Positions 30,388 to 39,603 of a stretch of DNA of 64,000 nt are shown piece after piece. How positions within the stretch are numbered: position 1 is the stretch's first letter; every line of letters starts with the position of its first letter. The stretch is from Rhodococcus oxybenzonivorans (GTDB lineage: Bacteria; Actinomycetota; Actinomycetes; Mycobacteriales; Mycobacteriaceae). The stretch is taken from contig NZ_CP021354.1 of NCBI RefSeq assembly GCF_003130705.1, forward strand, positions 5,642,001 through 5,706,000. Direction: 5' to 3'. The position numbers were made by a program, and so were the translations under genes. The notes beneath the pieces were generated by a model. It made no database searches, had not been told where the DNA came from, and was given only the letters and a program-made list of their open reading frames with translations.

Positions 30388-31041
30388 CTAAATGGGCCGG
30401 AAGCCTGCGCCCGGACCGCCGCTCGCATTCATGTCGCCGACGATCACCGACATGTTGGTTCCGATCTCCGGGCCGATGCACGGAGCAGCCAAATAGGCGT
30501 TGACCATGGCAACGAGGGTGGTACCGACGACCAGCGGTGCACCGGAATCGCCCTCCACCACGCACGCCTGCGTCCACGTCTCCTGGGTTTGCATCAGGTC
30601 GCCATACACGATTCCGCAGGTGTTGCCGGTGGTTCGTCCTTCCTTGCATGCGACCTGCGGGAAGCTGGCCGGGGCACCGATCTGGGTGATGGTGACATTG
30701 CCGACCCGGTTGACCGGCACCACCTTCGCCCGATCGAACTGGATCACCGCGTAGTCGAGCGCCGGGTTCGACTTCACGAACGTGCCCACCACTCCGGTGT
30801 CCAACGCAGCTTCGGAGACCACGGTGGAACCGACATCACCACAATGGCCCGCCGTCACACCGACCAGGCGACCGCCGCTGTCATTCCCGATCGTGGTGAG
30901 CGTGCACACCAACTCGTCATTCACCACGATCCCCGACCCACCCCCGAGGACCGCCGGAGGCGCGGCCGTCGCGATACCACTGCCAAGAAAACCCAGAACT
31001 CCCACCGTGGCTGCAACAACCGCCGCGAATCGTTTCAACAT
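30388..31041 (-). CDS. Secreted chymotrypsin-like serine protease (S1 family)
   Basis: The 217-aa precursor has a Sec signal peptide (MLKRFAAVVAATVGVLGFLG, cleavage likely after ATA-A near residue 27). The catalytic triad is present: His in VTAGHCGD, Asp in LDYAVIQF and Ser in EGDSGAPLV. Four further Cys suggest two disulfides. It is close in size to streptogrisin-like and mycobacterial S1 proteins without a propeptide domain. The ATG at 31039-31041 is chosen because the signal peptide begins there. Target proteins are unknown. Confidence 0.88.
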   Translation of the reverse strand: MLKRFAAVVAATVGVLGFLGSGIATAAPPAVLGGGSGIVVNDELVCTLTTIGNDSGGRLVGVTAGHCGDVGSTVVSEAALDTGVVGTFVKSNPALDYAVIQFDRAKVVPVNRVGNVTITQIGAPASFPQVACKEGRTTGNTCGIVYGDLMQTQETWTQACVVEGDSGAPLVVGTTLVAMVNAYLAAPCIGPEIGTNMSVIVGDMNASGGPGAGFRPI

Positions 31042-31157
31042 TGTTCGAACCTTCCCGGAAAATGAGCCCCGACGGCCGCGTGTCTCCCCATAAGAATCCC
31101 ACCCCGCCCATTGCGCGCGTGGGGGAATGCGACGGAGAATCGCGACCGCCAGCCAGC

Positions 31158-31865
31158 TCACTCCCCGGCGCCGAGCGCCTCCAGCGCCTTCCGGGCGTCC
31201 TCGAGTTGCCTGCTCAGCTCCTCGACCCTCGCCGCGGCGAGGTTGCGCGCCGCAACGATGATCGACTCGACGGCCTCGATCGCCGTCTCCTCGCCCAGTT
31301 CGCGCACGGCACGCTCCACGGCCTCCGGCGAGACGGGGACGGCCTTACCCGGACGTTTGGCCCCGTGCGCGACGGTGACACTCCAGTCGTTGTCCGCTCC
31401 GGCGTGGATGGTGACGCTCACGCCGGCGGGGGCTTTCTTCGTTGTCCGTTTCGCGGGCGTCGCGGCGGGTTTCGGTGCGGCAGCGACGGGCTCGGGCGCC
31501 GACACGGTGCTCGGCGCCGGAGCCTTGGCGGCGGGCGGACCGGGCTCGATCTCCTGGTGGACAGCGGGCTTCGCGGGTACTGTCGCGGGTGCGGTCTTCG
31601 GTGCCGGAAGGCGTTTCATCATGAGCTCCTCCGCTTCGAACGGAAGCTCGTCGTCGACACCCTTGGGCCGAATCATCACCGTATTACCCTGCACCGAAAG
31701 AGCTCTCGCCGACGCGCCTGCTTCGAGACGAAGGCTCGGCATCGCCTCGCGCAGATACACGGTGGCGCGTCTGCCCTCCGCGATCGCAGCAGCGAGAGTC
31801 TCGAGATTCTCCGCTGTCAGGTGATCCGGTGTGGCGGCTGCACCGGAACGTCTACGGGGCGGCAT
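31158..31865 (-). CDS. DUF6319-like actinobacterial protein
   Basis: The 235-aa protein has two conserved blocks joined by an Ala/Pro-rich linker. The N-terminal block (residues 1-85; TVYLREAMPSLRLEAGASAR, RPKGVDDELPFEAEEL) looks like a small nucleic-acid or ligand-binding fold found in mycobacteria and rhodococci. The linker (about 86-150) contains a Lys/Arg patch KRTTKK. The C-terminal block (about 150-235) ends in a likely coiled coil (LAAARVEELSRQLEDARKAL). ATG at 31865 with AAAGGA upstream. The role is unknown; the family name is from memory of similar proteins. Confidence 0.7.
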   Translation of the reverse strand: MPPRRRSGAAATPDHLTAENLETLAAAIAEGRRATVYLREAMPSLRLEAGASARALSVQGNTVMIRPKGVDDELPFEAEELMMKRLPAPKTAPATVPAKPAVHQEIEPGPPAAKAPAPSTVSAPEPVAAAPKPAATPAKRTTKKAPAGVSVTIHAGADNDWSVTVAHGAKRPGKAVPVSPEAVERAVRELGEETAIEAVESIIVAARNLAAARVEELSRQLEDARKALEALGAGE

Positions 31866-32016
31866 GGCGCTGTCCTTTCTGGGGTGATCTCGCGAACGGG
31901 CTCGTGAGCCCAGCAACTCTCGCACACACCACCGACGTTTCCGCACCGGGCGGGCCCGCACAATGGCAGATTGAGAGCAGATCGAAGGCAAGTGATGAGC
32001 GCGCGAGAGGACAGCA

Positions 32017-33066
32017 GTGGTCGCGGACACCAATGACGACGAGACGGAGACGGTTCCGGAGGTCGAGCCGAGCCTGCTCCGCGACATCCAGGCCGACCTG
32101 GAGGAGTCGCTGCTCGGTGGCCCTCGGCGATACACCCGACTGGAGATCGCCGAGTTCGCGGGAGTATCGGTCGAACGTGCGGACCGACTGTGGGTGTCCA
32201 TGGGTTACGCAGTGGACACCGACCCACACGGGGTGATGTTCACCGAGGGAGACATCGAAGCCCTGCGCACCATCGCGTCTCTCGTCGATCGAGGGATCAT
32301 CTCGCCGGACCGCGAAGTGGCGGCTGCCCGCGCGCTCGGCCAATCGATGTCCAGACTGGCCGAGTGGCAGGTGTCGCTGATCAGCACCCACATCATCGAA
32401 CAGCTCGCCGGCTCCACCGATAGTGACCCGGAAGCGATCCGGCGGCAAGTGCGCGAACTGACCGCCGACATCCTGCCCGCGGTCGAGTCGCTGCAGGCTT
32501 ACGTGTGGCGACGGCACATCGCGTCCACGACGGGCCGCAACGTGGGCAACCCGGGCGAGGAAGTGGCTAGCCGCACTTTGGTCGTCGGCTTCGCGGATAT
32601 CGTCGGGTACACCTCGCTCACCCGCCAATTGGGCGCGCGAGATCTCGCCGACCTGCTGGAACGGTTCGAGTCGGCTTCGGCGTCCGTGATCAGCGGACAC
32701 CACGGCTGGGTGGTGAAGACCGTGGGCGACGAGGTGATGTTCGCAGTCGAGTCGCCGGCCGACGCCGCCGCCATCGCCTTCACTCTCCAGGAACAGGTAC
32801 TCCCCGACGAGGGCGACCCGAATCTCCGAGTGGGCCTCGCGATGGGACCGGCTCTCGTACGATTCGGGGATCTCTACGGCTCCGTCGTCAACACCGCGGC
32901 GAGACTGACAAGTTCGGCACGTCCCGGCACGGTGCTGATCGACGACGAGCTCGCCGGCGCACTGGCCGACACCCCCGGCTGCTATCTCAAGCAGCTACGA
33001 CCACGACGGGTCCGGGGTATACGGCGGCTCGAGCAGTATGTGCTGCGACGAGACCGCGAGGGCTAA
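32017..33066 (+). CDS. Class III adenylate cyclase with N-terminal regulatory domain
   Basis: The 349-aa cytosolic enzyme makes cAMP from ATP. The C-terminal cyclase domain starts near residue 185. The metal-binding Asp194 (FADIVGYTSL) and Asp238 (VGDEVMF), substrate-binding Lys234, and the transition-state pair Asn292/Arg296 (VVNTAARLT) are all present, so it should be active. The N-terminal 180 residues are helical and resemble the autoinhibitory, pH-sensing domain of mycobacterial Rv1264/Rv2212. GTG start at 32017. It stands alone, divergent from the DUF6319-like gene 151 bases away. Confidence 0.9.
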   Translation: MVADTNDDETETVPEVEPSLLRDIQADLEESLLGGPRRYTRLEIAEFAGVSVERADRLWVSMGYAVDTDPHGVMFTEGDIEALRTIASLVDRGIISPDREVAAARALGQSMSRLAEWQVSLISTHIIEQLAGSTDSDPEAIRRQVRELTADILPAVESLQAYVWRRHIASTTGRNVGNPGEEVASRTLVVGFADIVGYTSLTRQLGARDLADLLERFESASASVISGHHGWVVKTVGDEVMFAVESPADAAAIAFTLQEQVLPDEGDPNLRVGLAMGPALVRFGDLYGSVVNTAARLTSSARPGTVLIDDELAGALADTPGCYLKQLRPRRVRGIRRLEQYVLRRDREG

Positions 33067-33076
33067 TTCTCTGGTG

Positions 33077-33181
33077 TCAGCTTCCGAAGGGCAGGGTTCC
33101 GGGCGGAATGGAGTATCCACTGCTTCCTGCGGCTACCCCGCCCCACGCACCGAGGATCCAGTTGAGTGCTTCAGTGATCAT
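33077..33181 (-). CDS. Possible small protein of 34 residues
   Basis: This short ORF lies in the gap between the cyclase and the TetR gene. It starts at ATG 33179-33181 with GGAAGGG about 8 bases upstream, reads MITEALNWILGAWGGVAAGS at its start and ends LPFGS at a TGA. It has a short amphipathic/hydrophobic N-terminal half and a Ser/Gly/Pro tail. I know no named family. Codon choice is compatible with coding, but the ORF is too short to prove it. A secreted or membrane-active micropeptide is one possibility. Confidence 0.4.
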   Translation of the reverse strand: MITEALNWILGAWGGVAAGSSGYSIPPGTLPFGS

Positions 33182-33277
33182 CGAGAAAGCCCTTCCCACA
33201 TCATCTTGTCGACACGACCGGCAATTGGATGCCGGGCGCAGGTGCCACGGTAACGACGCGGTCCCGAGCTGTCGACG

Positions 33278-33940
33278 TCACAGAGCCTGAGCTGGCGGAA
33301 CTTCGGCAATCACCGGCGACGGCCGCGACGCGATCTGCGCGGCCCGCGCGGCCAGGAAGTCGTCGACGATCCGTTCGCAGGCCTCCCGGCCCAGCGGGGT
33401 CAGCGTCGCGAGGCGAGTGAAGACGAGTGGGCCGACCAGTTGAGCGAGCGCGAGGTCGTAGTCGAATTCACCGAGCCGCTCGGCGGCCTCCGGTGTCCCG
33501 AAGATCCGGTCGAAGGCCGCGCGGTACTGTTCCACGATCGTCTGCCTCAGCGTGCGCAGTTCCGGCTTGTCCGACTCCAGCGCAGCCGCACTGGAATAGT
33601 CCTCCAGCGCCGGGCCCATTCCCAGCCAGCACATCGCGGTGACGTGCATCGGCGCGCTCTCGATCAGGGTGGCCTGACTGACCATCAACTCGACCAGCTG
33701 GTCGCGGAGATCGCCCTCCTCGGAAACGGTCGGAGCGGGCGGAATGAGTCGTCCGAATGCAGCGGCCACCAACTCTGTGCCGTTGCCGAAATGCCGGTAC
33801 AGCGTGGCACGCGCCACCTTCGCCAGTGCGGTGACGGCATCGATGGTGACGGCTTCCGTACCACCCTTGGCGAGCAGAGTCGTCGCTGCGTCGAGAAGCC
33901 TCGCGCGGGAACGCTGCTTGCGGGGATCCTGCTCGGTCAT
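33278..33940 (-). CDS. TetR-family repressor of the adjacent exporter
   Basis: The 220-aa protein has an N-terminal helix-turn-helix (ARLLDAATTLLAKGGTEAVT, then ALAKVARATLYRHFGNG) and an all-helical ligand domain with a C-terminal extension. It is divergent from a DHA2 exporter gene with repeated elements between them, the classic arrangement of a drug-inducible pump regulator. ATG at 33938-33940. The ligand is unknown; family members of this kind respond to toxic substrates of the pump. Confidence 0.88.
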   Translation of the reverse strand: MTEQDPRKQRSRARLLDAATTLLAKGGTEAVTIDAVTALAKVARATLYRHFGNGTELVAAAFGRLIPPAPTVSEEGDLRDQLVELMVSQATLIESAPMHVTAMCWLGMGPALEDYSSAAALESDKPELRTLRQTIVEQYRAAFDRIFGTPEAAERLGEFDYDLALAQLVGPLVFTRLATLTPLGREACERIVDDFLAARAAQIASRPSPVIAEVPPAQAL

Positions 33941-33979
33941 CTGGCCGCCGTTCTCGCCGTGGACACCACTTGTGAACTA

Positions 33980-34006
33980 ACAGTCTACCAACGATACTGA
34001 CAGTCT
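33980..34006. promoter_or_regulatory. Repeated operator between tetR and exporter genes
   Basis: A direct repeat ACAGTCT occurs at 33980-33986 and 34000-34006, 20 bases apart (two helical turns). Within it is a partial palindrome CAGTnT...AnACTG spanning 33981-33999. The location, 24 to 50 bases before the exporter start and about 40 bases before the tetR start, fits autoregulation plus pump control. Confidence 0.45.
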
Positions 34007-34029
34007 CATTTCCTATCGGGAGGACCACC

Positions 34030-35628
34030 GTGCATCCTCGCAACGAGGCACCACAGGTACAGGCCGACCAACCGGACACGACTGGATGGACGTTCCGGCA
34101 GATATGGATGCTGGTGGTTTCCTGCTGTGCGGTCGCGCTCGTCGTCGCAGCGATGGCGGCGCTGAACACCGCGTTGCCGGACCTGGCACGCGACACCGGG
34201 GCCACCCAGAGTCAGCTCACCTGGATCGTTGACGGCTATACCCTGACGCTCGCGGCCCTGCTCCTGCCCGCAGGCGCACTCGGGGATCGGTACGGCCGAC
34301 GTGAACTTCTCATGCTGGGACTGCTCGTTTTCGGCGCCGCCACCGCGGTGCCCCTCATCAACGACGCGCCCGAGTGGATCATCGGATCGCGAGTGGCTGC
34401 GGGAGTGGGGGCAGCCTTCGTGATGCCCGCGACGCTGTCGCTGCTCACAGCGGGTTTTCCGCCGTCGCAGCGCGGGCGGGCCGTGGGCATCTGGTCCGGC
34501 GTGGCCGGTTCGGGTGCCATCGCCGGAATGCTGGTGTCCGGTGCGCTTCTCGAAAAGTGGTCGTGGATGGCGATCTTCGTCAGCCTCGCGGTGGTGTCCG
34601 GGCTCATCCTGCTCGTCAGCTTCACCATTCCCTCGTCCAGGGACGCGAGCCATTCTCCGCTCGACCTGCCCGGCACTGCATTGATCGTGACCGCCGTCGG
34701 CATGTTCGTCTTCGGCACCATCGAGGCCCCGCATCGAGGCTGGCTGGATCCTGTCGTCCTGGTTCTGCTCGTCGGCGGACTCGTCGCCGCCGGCGCTTTC
34801 GCCTGGGTGGAACTCCGCCGAGAACATCCCCTTCTCGACGTGCGATTGTTCGGCAATCGTGCCTTCGGGTCGGGGTCGATGTCACTGCTCCTGCAGTTTC
34901 TCGCCTCCCTCGGGCTCTTCTTCCTGGCGATCCAGTACCTGCAGTTGGTGCTGGAGTACTCGCCCCTGCAGTCGGCGCTGGCGCTCGCGCCCATTGCGGT
35001 TCCGGTCGTCATGATGTCCGCCGTCATGCCGCTGGTCGTCCCGCACGTCGGCCTCCGGCCACTTCTGGCGGCCGGGACCGCCATCCTCGGCGCGGGAATC
35101 TTCCTGCTGGTTCGCCTGGATGCGGATTCGAGTTATCTGGAGGTGTCCTTCCCCCTCATCGTCGCGGCCTTGGGCATCGGGCTGTGCACCGCACCTGCCA
35201 CCGCCGCGATTGTCCAGAACACTCCCGATGCCAAGCAGGGCGTCGCCTCTGCCGTCAACGACGCCGCCCGCGAGATCGGGTCGGCCATCGGAGTGGCCCT
35301 GGCCGGCAGCATCCTCGCCACCGGCTACAGCCGGAACGTCCAGCCGGCGGTCGACGCACTTCCCGAACAAGCGAAGGAACCGGTCTCCGGCTCACTGGCG
35401 GCCGCACTGCACGTCGCCGAAACGGCGGGCCCACAGGGCGAGCAGCTGGCGACGTTCGCGCGCGACGCATTCCTGAAGGGAATGGACGAGGCCTCCGTCG
35501 TCTTGGCCGGAGTGTTGTTCGCCTCCGCGGTCCTGCTCGGAATGTGGGCGCCCGGTCGCCGACACCCGTCGGTTCGCGTCGATGCAGCCGAGCGGGATGC
35601 CGCCGAGCGAACGGCCGACATCGACTGA
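34030..35628 (+). CDS. MFS exporter, DHA2 (14-helix) family
   Basis: The 532-aa membrane protein has motif A GALGDRYGRREL after helix 2, ALNTALPDLARDTG in helix 1 and motif C-like GVAGSGAIAGMLVSG in helix 5. About 14 helices and a periplasmic loop (residues 435-485) between helices 13 and 14 are characteristic of the EmrB/QacA group. The GTG start at 34030 has GGGAGG upstream. It is controlled by the divergent TetR by analogy. A di-iron oxygenase gene follows 100 bases downstream. Confidence 0.9.
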   Translation: MHPRNEAPQVQADQPDTTGWTFRQIWMLVVSCCAVALVVAAMAALNTALPDLARDTGATQSQLTWIVDGYTLTLAALLLPAGALGDRYGRRELLMLGLLVFGAATAVPLINDAPEWIIGSRVAAGVGAAFVMPATLSLLTAGFPPSQRGRAVGIWSGVAGSGAIAGMLVSGALLEKWSWMAIFVSLAVVSGLILLVSFTIPSSRDASHSPLDLPGTALIVTAVGMFVFGTIEAPHRGWLDPVVLVLLVGGLVAAGAFAWVELRREHPLLDVRLFGNRAFGSGSMSLLLQFLASLGLFFLAIQYLQLVLEYSPLQSALALAPIAVPVVMMSAVMPLVVPHVGLRPLLAAGTAILGAGIFLLVRLDADSSYLEVSFPLIVAALGIGLCTAPATAAIVQNTPDAKQGVASAVNDAAREIGSAIGVALAGSILATGYSRNVQPAVDALPEQAKEPVSGSLAAALHVAETAGPQGEQLATFARDAFLKGMDEASVVLAGVLFASAVLLGMWAPGRRHPSVRVDAAERDAAERTADID

Positions 35629-35728
35629 ATGAACGTTGCCCTTGTGACCCCTGTCATTGTATCGTTCAGTATCAGTAACACGATGTCACACTTAATTGAC
35701 CGCACCGGCCACTGATCAAGGGGTAGTC

Positions 35729-36625
35729 ATGACCGCATCGATTGTCGTCTCCGACCGCGAAGAGACCGCTCAGCGCCTGCTGGCGTCCTCGGCCCGCAAG
35801 TCCTACGACCCGATGGTGGAGGTCGACTGGGAAGCACCCATTCCCGACGACAAGTTCGGGCTCACGCCCGAGTGGAGCACCCTGTACGGCACCGCGCTGT
35901 GGGACGAGATGACCGACGCGCAGAAGATCGAGCTCACCAAGCACGAGGCGGCGAGCGTCTCGAGCGTCGGGTTGTGGTTCGAGATCCTGTTGATGCAGAT
36001 GCTGCTCCGCGACGTGTACGGGCGCGACAAGCACTCCCGGCACGTCCAGTTCGCCCTCACCGAGGTGGCCGACGAGTGCCGCCACTCGGTGATGTTCGCT
36101 CGCGCCGGCGAACGCCTCGACATGCCGAGTTACGGCCCGCACCCCGTGATCCACAAGCTCGGACGTATCTGGGGTGGCTTCTTCAAGGGCGCCAATGCGT
36201 ACGCCAGCGTGATGGCCGCCGAGGAGATCCTCGACATGATGCAGCGCGACTTCATGAAGGACGAGCGGGTGCAGCCCGTCACTCGGACGGTGAGCAAGAT
36301 CCACGTCCTCGAAGAAGCCCGGCACATCCGCTTCGCACGCGAGGAAGTCGGACGACGCATCGAGGGCGCCAGCTGGGCACGACTGCAGCTGGAGCGCCTC
36401 AACACGGCCGTCGTCGTCTACTTCGTCATGAAGAGCATGATCCGCAAGGAGGTGTACTCGAATGCCGGCCTCGATCCGGAGCGTGCCATCGCCGAGGCCA
36501 AGCGGAACCAGCACTACAAGGACACCGTCCGCACGTCCGGTTCCAAGCTGATGCAGTTCCTCGACAGCGTCGGCCTCGTCGGCGGCCCGTCCAAGCGGCT
36601 GTACAAGAAGGTCCACCTGCTCTGA
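35729..36625 (+). CDS. AurF-like di-iron oxygenase (ferritin-like fold)
   Basis: This 298-aa protein belongs to the family of p-aminobenzoate N-oxygenase AurF, non-haem di-iron enzymes that oxidise aryl amines or hydroxylate other substrates. Two ExxH metal motifs are visible: DECRHSVMF near residue 117 and EEARHIRFA near residue 202. Further acidic ligands are likely in ELTKHEAA and AAEEILDMM. ATG at 35729 with AAGGGG just upstream. It follows the exporter in the same direction but has its own 100-base upstream region. Its substrate is unknown; widespread actinobacterial members outside antibiotic clusters have no proven role. Confidence 0.87.
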   Translation: MTASIVVSDREETAQRLLASSARKSYDPMVEVDWEAPIPDDKFGLTPEWSTLYGTALWDEMTDAQKIELTKHEAASVSSVGLWFEILLMQMLLRDVYGRDKHSRHVQFALTEVADECRHSVMFARAGERLDMPSYGPHPVIHKLGRIWGGFFKGANAYASVMAAEEILDMMQRDFMKDERVQPVTRTVSKIHVLEEARHIRFAREEVGRRIEGASWARLQLERLNTAVVVYFVMKSMIRKEVYSNAGLDPERAIAEAKRNQHYKDTVRTSGSKLMQFLDSVGLVGGPSKRLYKKVHLL

Positions 36626-36626
36626 G

Positions 36627-38912
36627 TCAGCTGGGCACAGTGTCCAGATAGGACACACAGGTCGAGGTGATTTCGAGTACGCGTGCCGAAGGGATGTCGA
36701 AGAACATTCCCGCCACGCGCACTCGGCCCTCGGCCGCTGCTGCGCCGACCACCGGATGCCGTTGCAGGGTCTGTAGCTGTACCGCGACGTTGACCATTCC
36801 CAACCGGTCCACTTCGTCGAAGCCGAGCTCCTCAGCCGCACGTGCCACCGGATGACCACTGAGGAACGCCTTGTGGCTCGGCTGCGCGAACGTCAGCCAC
36901 TGCTCGACGGGCCCCTGCTCGGCGATCGAGTGGTCGTCTCGTTCTTTCCCCTGTCCAAGTACAGCTTTCATGGCACCGCAACCCGAGTGGCCGCACACGA
37001 TGACGGAGCTGACGTTCAGTTCCTCCAATGCAAACGTCAGCCCGGCTTCGACCGACACGTCCTGTCGGCCCACCGGGACGAGATTGCCGACATTGCGCAC
37101 CGTGAAGAGATCGCCCGGACCGCTGCTGGTGATCACGTTGGGCACGATGCGAGAATCGGAACAGGTGAGGAACAGCGAATCGGGGCTTTGACCGTCCTTC
37201 AGGTCGTCGAGGTGCGACTGCAGGTGTGCGGCGTTGCGCCGGTGGTACTCGGCCACTCCCGCCAGCAGTGGGCGCAGGGCGACCGGCGTGGAGTCGTCTG
37301 CGCGAGAGTGCCGCGGCTGCCAGCTTTTCCAGGGGGCGAACCTCCGGGCGCTCGCCACTCCGACCCCGCGCTGTGGAGGCGCGTCACCGATGGAGTCCAT
37401 GTCGACGGTGCCGAGAGCATCGATCACCACAATCCCACCCGACCGCTCATGGTGCCGCTTCCACTCGTCGATCGCCTCGAACATGGCGTGGTCCAGAAAG
37501 TCGACAGCCAGTTCCACGGTGACGTGCGCACCGTCGGGCACCTTCGCGAGCAGCCCGGTCAATGCAGGCATGGACAGGAAGCTGCATGACCCCTCGACGG
37601 TCACGCGCCACCGGCCGGATCCCTCGGTCCCGGAACCACCGATGGGCTCCGCACGCATCTTCGGGTGGATGACCCGCCACAGCAGCAGGATCACGGCGAG
37701 AGCCAGGCCGAGGAGCACTCCCTCGAGCAGGTTGAGGAAGACGACACCCGCCACGGTGACCCCGTACACCCACAGGTCGCCGGTGCGCCGGGCCGTGCGC
37801 AAATCGGCGAGCTTGACGAGCTGGATACCGATCACGATGAGCAGTCCGGCGAGCGCGGCCATCGGGATCTGCTGGACCAGCGCGGTCAGCAGCGCGGCGA
37901 AGACGAGAATCCACACTCCGTGCAATACAGCCGACGCCCGGGTTCGTGCACCCGCCGCGACGTTGGTGGAACTCCGCACGATCACACCGGTGACCGGCAG
38001 TCCCCCGATCAGCCCCGAAACCATGTTGGCCGATCCCTGGCCGACGAGTTCCCGGTTGAATTCGGTTCTTTCGCCGCCGTGCATCTTGTCCACCGCGACT
38101 GCGGAGAGCAGGCTCTCGACGCTGGCGATCAGCGCCACCGTGAGCACACCTGTTGCCACCGCCAGCCACGGGCCTTGTGGCATCGCGGGTAGCGACAGCG
38201 CGTCGAACAGCGAGCCGTCCAACGTGATTCGATCGATGTCGAGCGGAAGAACCAGTGAGGCAAGGGTGGCCGCCGCAACCGCGACGAGCGGTCCGGGGAG
38301 CATGCCGAACTTGGGTGGCACCTTCTTCCACAGCAATAGAATGGCGATCACGGCCGATCCGATGAGAACCTCGCCGTATCGTGCGGATGCGAGTTGAGAC
38401 GGAAGCTGCGTGATGTTGGCCCACGTCGAGCTGTGCGATCCACCTCCGAGGAGAACGTGAATCTGCTGAAAAGCGATGGTGATTCCGATCCCGGCCAGCA
38501 TTGCATGGACCACGACGGGAGCGATCGCCAAGGCAGCTCGCGCAATTCGGCTGAGCCCGAAGATGATCTGCAGGAATCCGGCCGCGACGGTGATGGCACA
38601 GGTGGCGCGCCACCCGAAGGTGCCTACCAATTCTGCTACTACGACGGTCAATCCGGCCGCCGGACCGCTGACCTGAAGGGGTGATCCGCCGATCGATCCG
38701 GCCACCACGCCGCCGACGATCGCGGCGATGAGGCCCGCCATGACCGGGGCATCGGATGCGATGGCGATTCCGAGCGACAGCGGCAGGGCGACGAGGAAGA
38801 CGACGAGCGAGGCAGGCACGTCGTACCGGGCGTTGCGTCGCAACCTCTCACCGAGGGTCGGTCCGGGGACGGCAGCGGATGGGGGCGCTTTCTCATTCTC
38901 GAGGATCGACAT
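36627..38912 (-). CDS. SulP anion transporter fused to beta-carbonic anhydrase
   Basis: The 761-aa fusion protein has residues about 30-425 forming a SulP/SLC26 transporter (LVVFLVALPLSLGIAIASDAP, QVSGPAAGLTVVVAE, about 12 helices), residues about 435-510 a STAS-like domain, and residues about 545-761 a beta-carbonic anhydrase. The zinc ligands and Asp-Arg dyad are intact: Cys584 and Asp586 (CSDSR), His642 and Cys645 (HSGCG). The likely role is bicarbonate (or sulfate) uptake coupled to CO2 hydration at the membrane. The same fusion exists in M. tuberculosis as Rv3273, there next to fadE25; here they are about 20 kb apart. Confidence 0.93.
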   Translation of the reverse strand: MSILENEKAPPSAAVPGPTLGERLRRNARYDVPASLVVFLVALPLSLGIAIASDAPVMAGLIAAIVGGVVAGSIGGSPLQVSGPAAGLTVVVAELVGTFGWRATCAITVAAGFLQIIFGLSRIARAALAIAPVVVHAMLAGIGITIAFQQIHVLLGGGSHSSTWANITQLPSQLASARYGEVLIGSAVIAILLLWKKVPPKFGMLPGPLVAVAAATLASLVLPLDIDRITLDGSLFDALSLPAMPQGPWLAVATGVLTVALIASVESLLSAVAVDKMHGGERTEFNRELVGQGSANMVSGLIGGLPVTGVIVRSSTNVAAGARTRASAVLHGVWILVFAALLTALVQQIPMAALAGLLIVIGIQLVKLADLRTARRTGDLWVYGVTVAGVVFLNLLEGVLLGLALAVILLLWRVIHPKMRAEPIGGSGTEGSGRWRVTVEGSCSFLSMPALTGLLAKVPDGAHVTVELAVDFLDHAMFEAIDEWKRHHERSGGIVVIDALGTVDMDSIGDAPPQRGVGVASARRFAPWKSWQPRHSRADDSTPVALRPLLAGVAEYHRRNAAHLQSHLDDLKDGQSPDSLFLTCSDSRIVPNVITSSGPGDLFTVRNVGNLVPVGRQDVSVEAGLTFALEELNVSSVIVCGHSGCGAMKAVLGQGKERDDHSIAEQGPVEQWLTFAQPSHKAFLSGHPVARAAEELGFDEVDRLGMVNVAVQLQTLQRHPVVGAAAAEGRVRVAGMFFDIPSARVLEITSTCVSYLDTVPS

Positions 38913-39178
38913 GTCGACACCTTACGGTGACGACCGGGCGAAACGCCCGAATCGGCTGCCGTCCTGTGGCATGTGTCACCGACGCTGAAGGTTTCGCGCG
39001 AACACAACGAAAACAACTGGACAACAGGCATATACATCGGGACCCTGTCGTCCTGCCCTCCGGCCGAGGCCGGACGTTCGCTCCGCCCACAACGTCTCAT
39101 GGCACCTCGTGCACCATATGCTTCGCCTACCGCGCGGGGTATCGTGGGAGAGGAAAGCAGCCCAGAGGGAGCACCATC

Positions 39179-39586
39179 ATGAAGCTCGCACTGTCGACGA
39201 CTTTGCACACCTCGTTCGATGACGCCGTCGAGCGCACCCGCCAGGCTCTGGCCGAGCAGGGTTTCGGAGTGCTCACCGAGATCGATATGAAAGCCACCCT
39301 GAAGGCGAAGCTCGGTGAGGATATGGAGGACTATCTGATCCTCGGAGCCTGTAATCCGCCGCTCGCGCACCGCGCGGTCGACGTGAACCGGCAGATCGGC
39401 TTGCTCCTGCCCTGCAACGTGGTGGTGCGCGCCGATACCTCCGCCGAGAACACGATCATCATCGACGCGATGAATCCGGCGCTGATGGTGTCCGTGGCCG
39501 AGGAGCAGGGCCTCTGTGAGGTCGCAGACGAGGCCACCACCAAGCTGCAGGCAGCCATCGACGCCCTCACCGCGCAGAACGCCTGA
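39179..39586 (+). CDS. DUF302-family protein
   Basis: The 135-aa soluble protein has the compact DUF302 fold: SFDDAVERTRQALAEQGFGV, then LGACNPPLAHRAV (conserved Cys and Pro-Pro) and LLPCNVVVRAD (conserved Cys). The two Cys-containing motifs are the family hallmark and may bind metal or thiols; no enzymatic role is established. ATG at 39179 with GAGGGAG upstream, and a possible -10 TATCGT at 39140-39145. The 266 bases before it (38913-39178) hold only the promoter regions of this gene and the divergent SulP gene. Confidence 0.85.
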   Translation: MKLALSTTLHTSFDDAVERTRQALAEQGFGVLTEIDMKATLKAKLGEDMEDYLILGACNPPLAHRAVDVNRQIGLLLPCNVVVRADTSAENTIIIDAMNPALMVSVAEEQGLCEVADEATTKLQAAIDALTAQNA

Positions 39587-39603
39587 CCACGCCGCCGCCG
39601 AAG

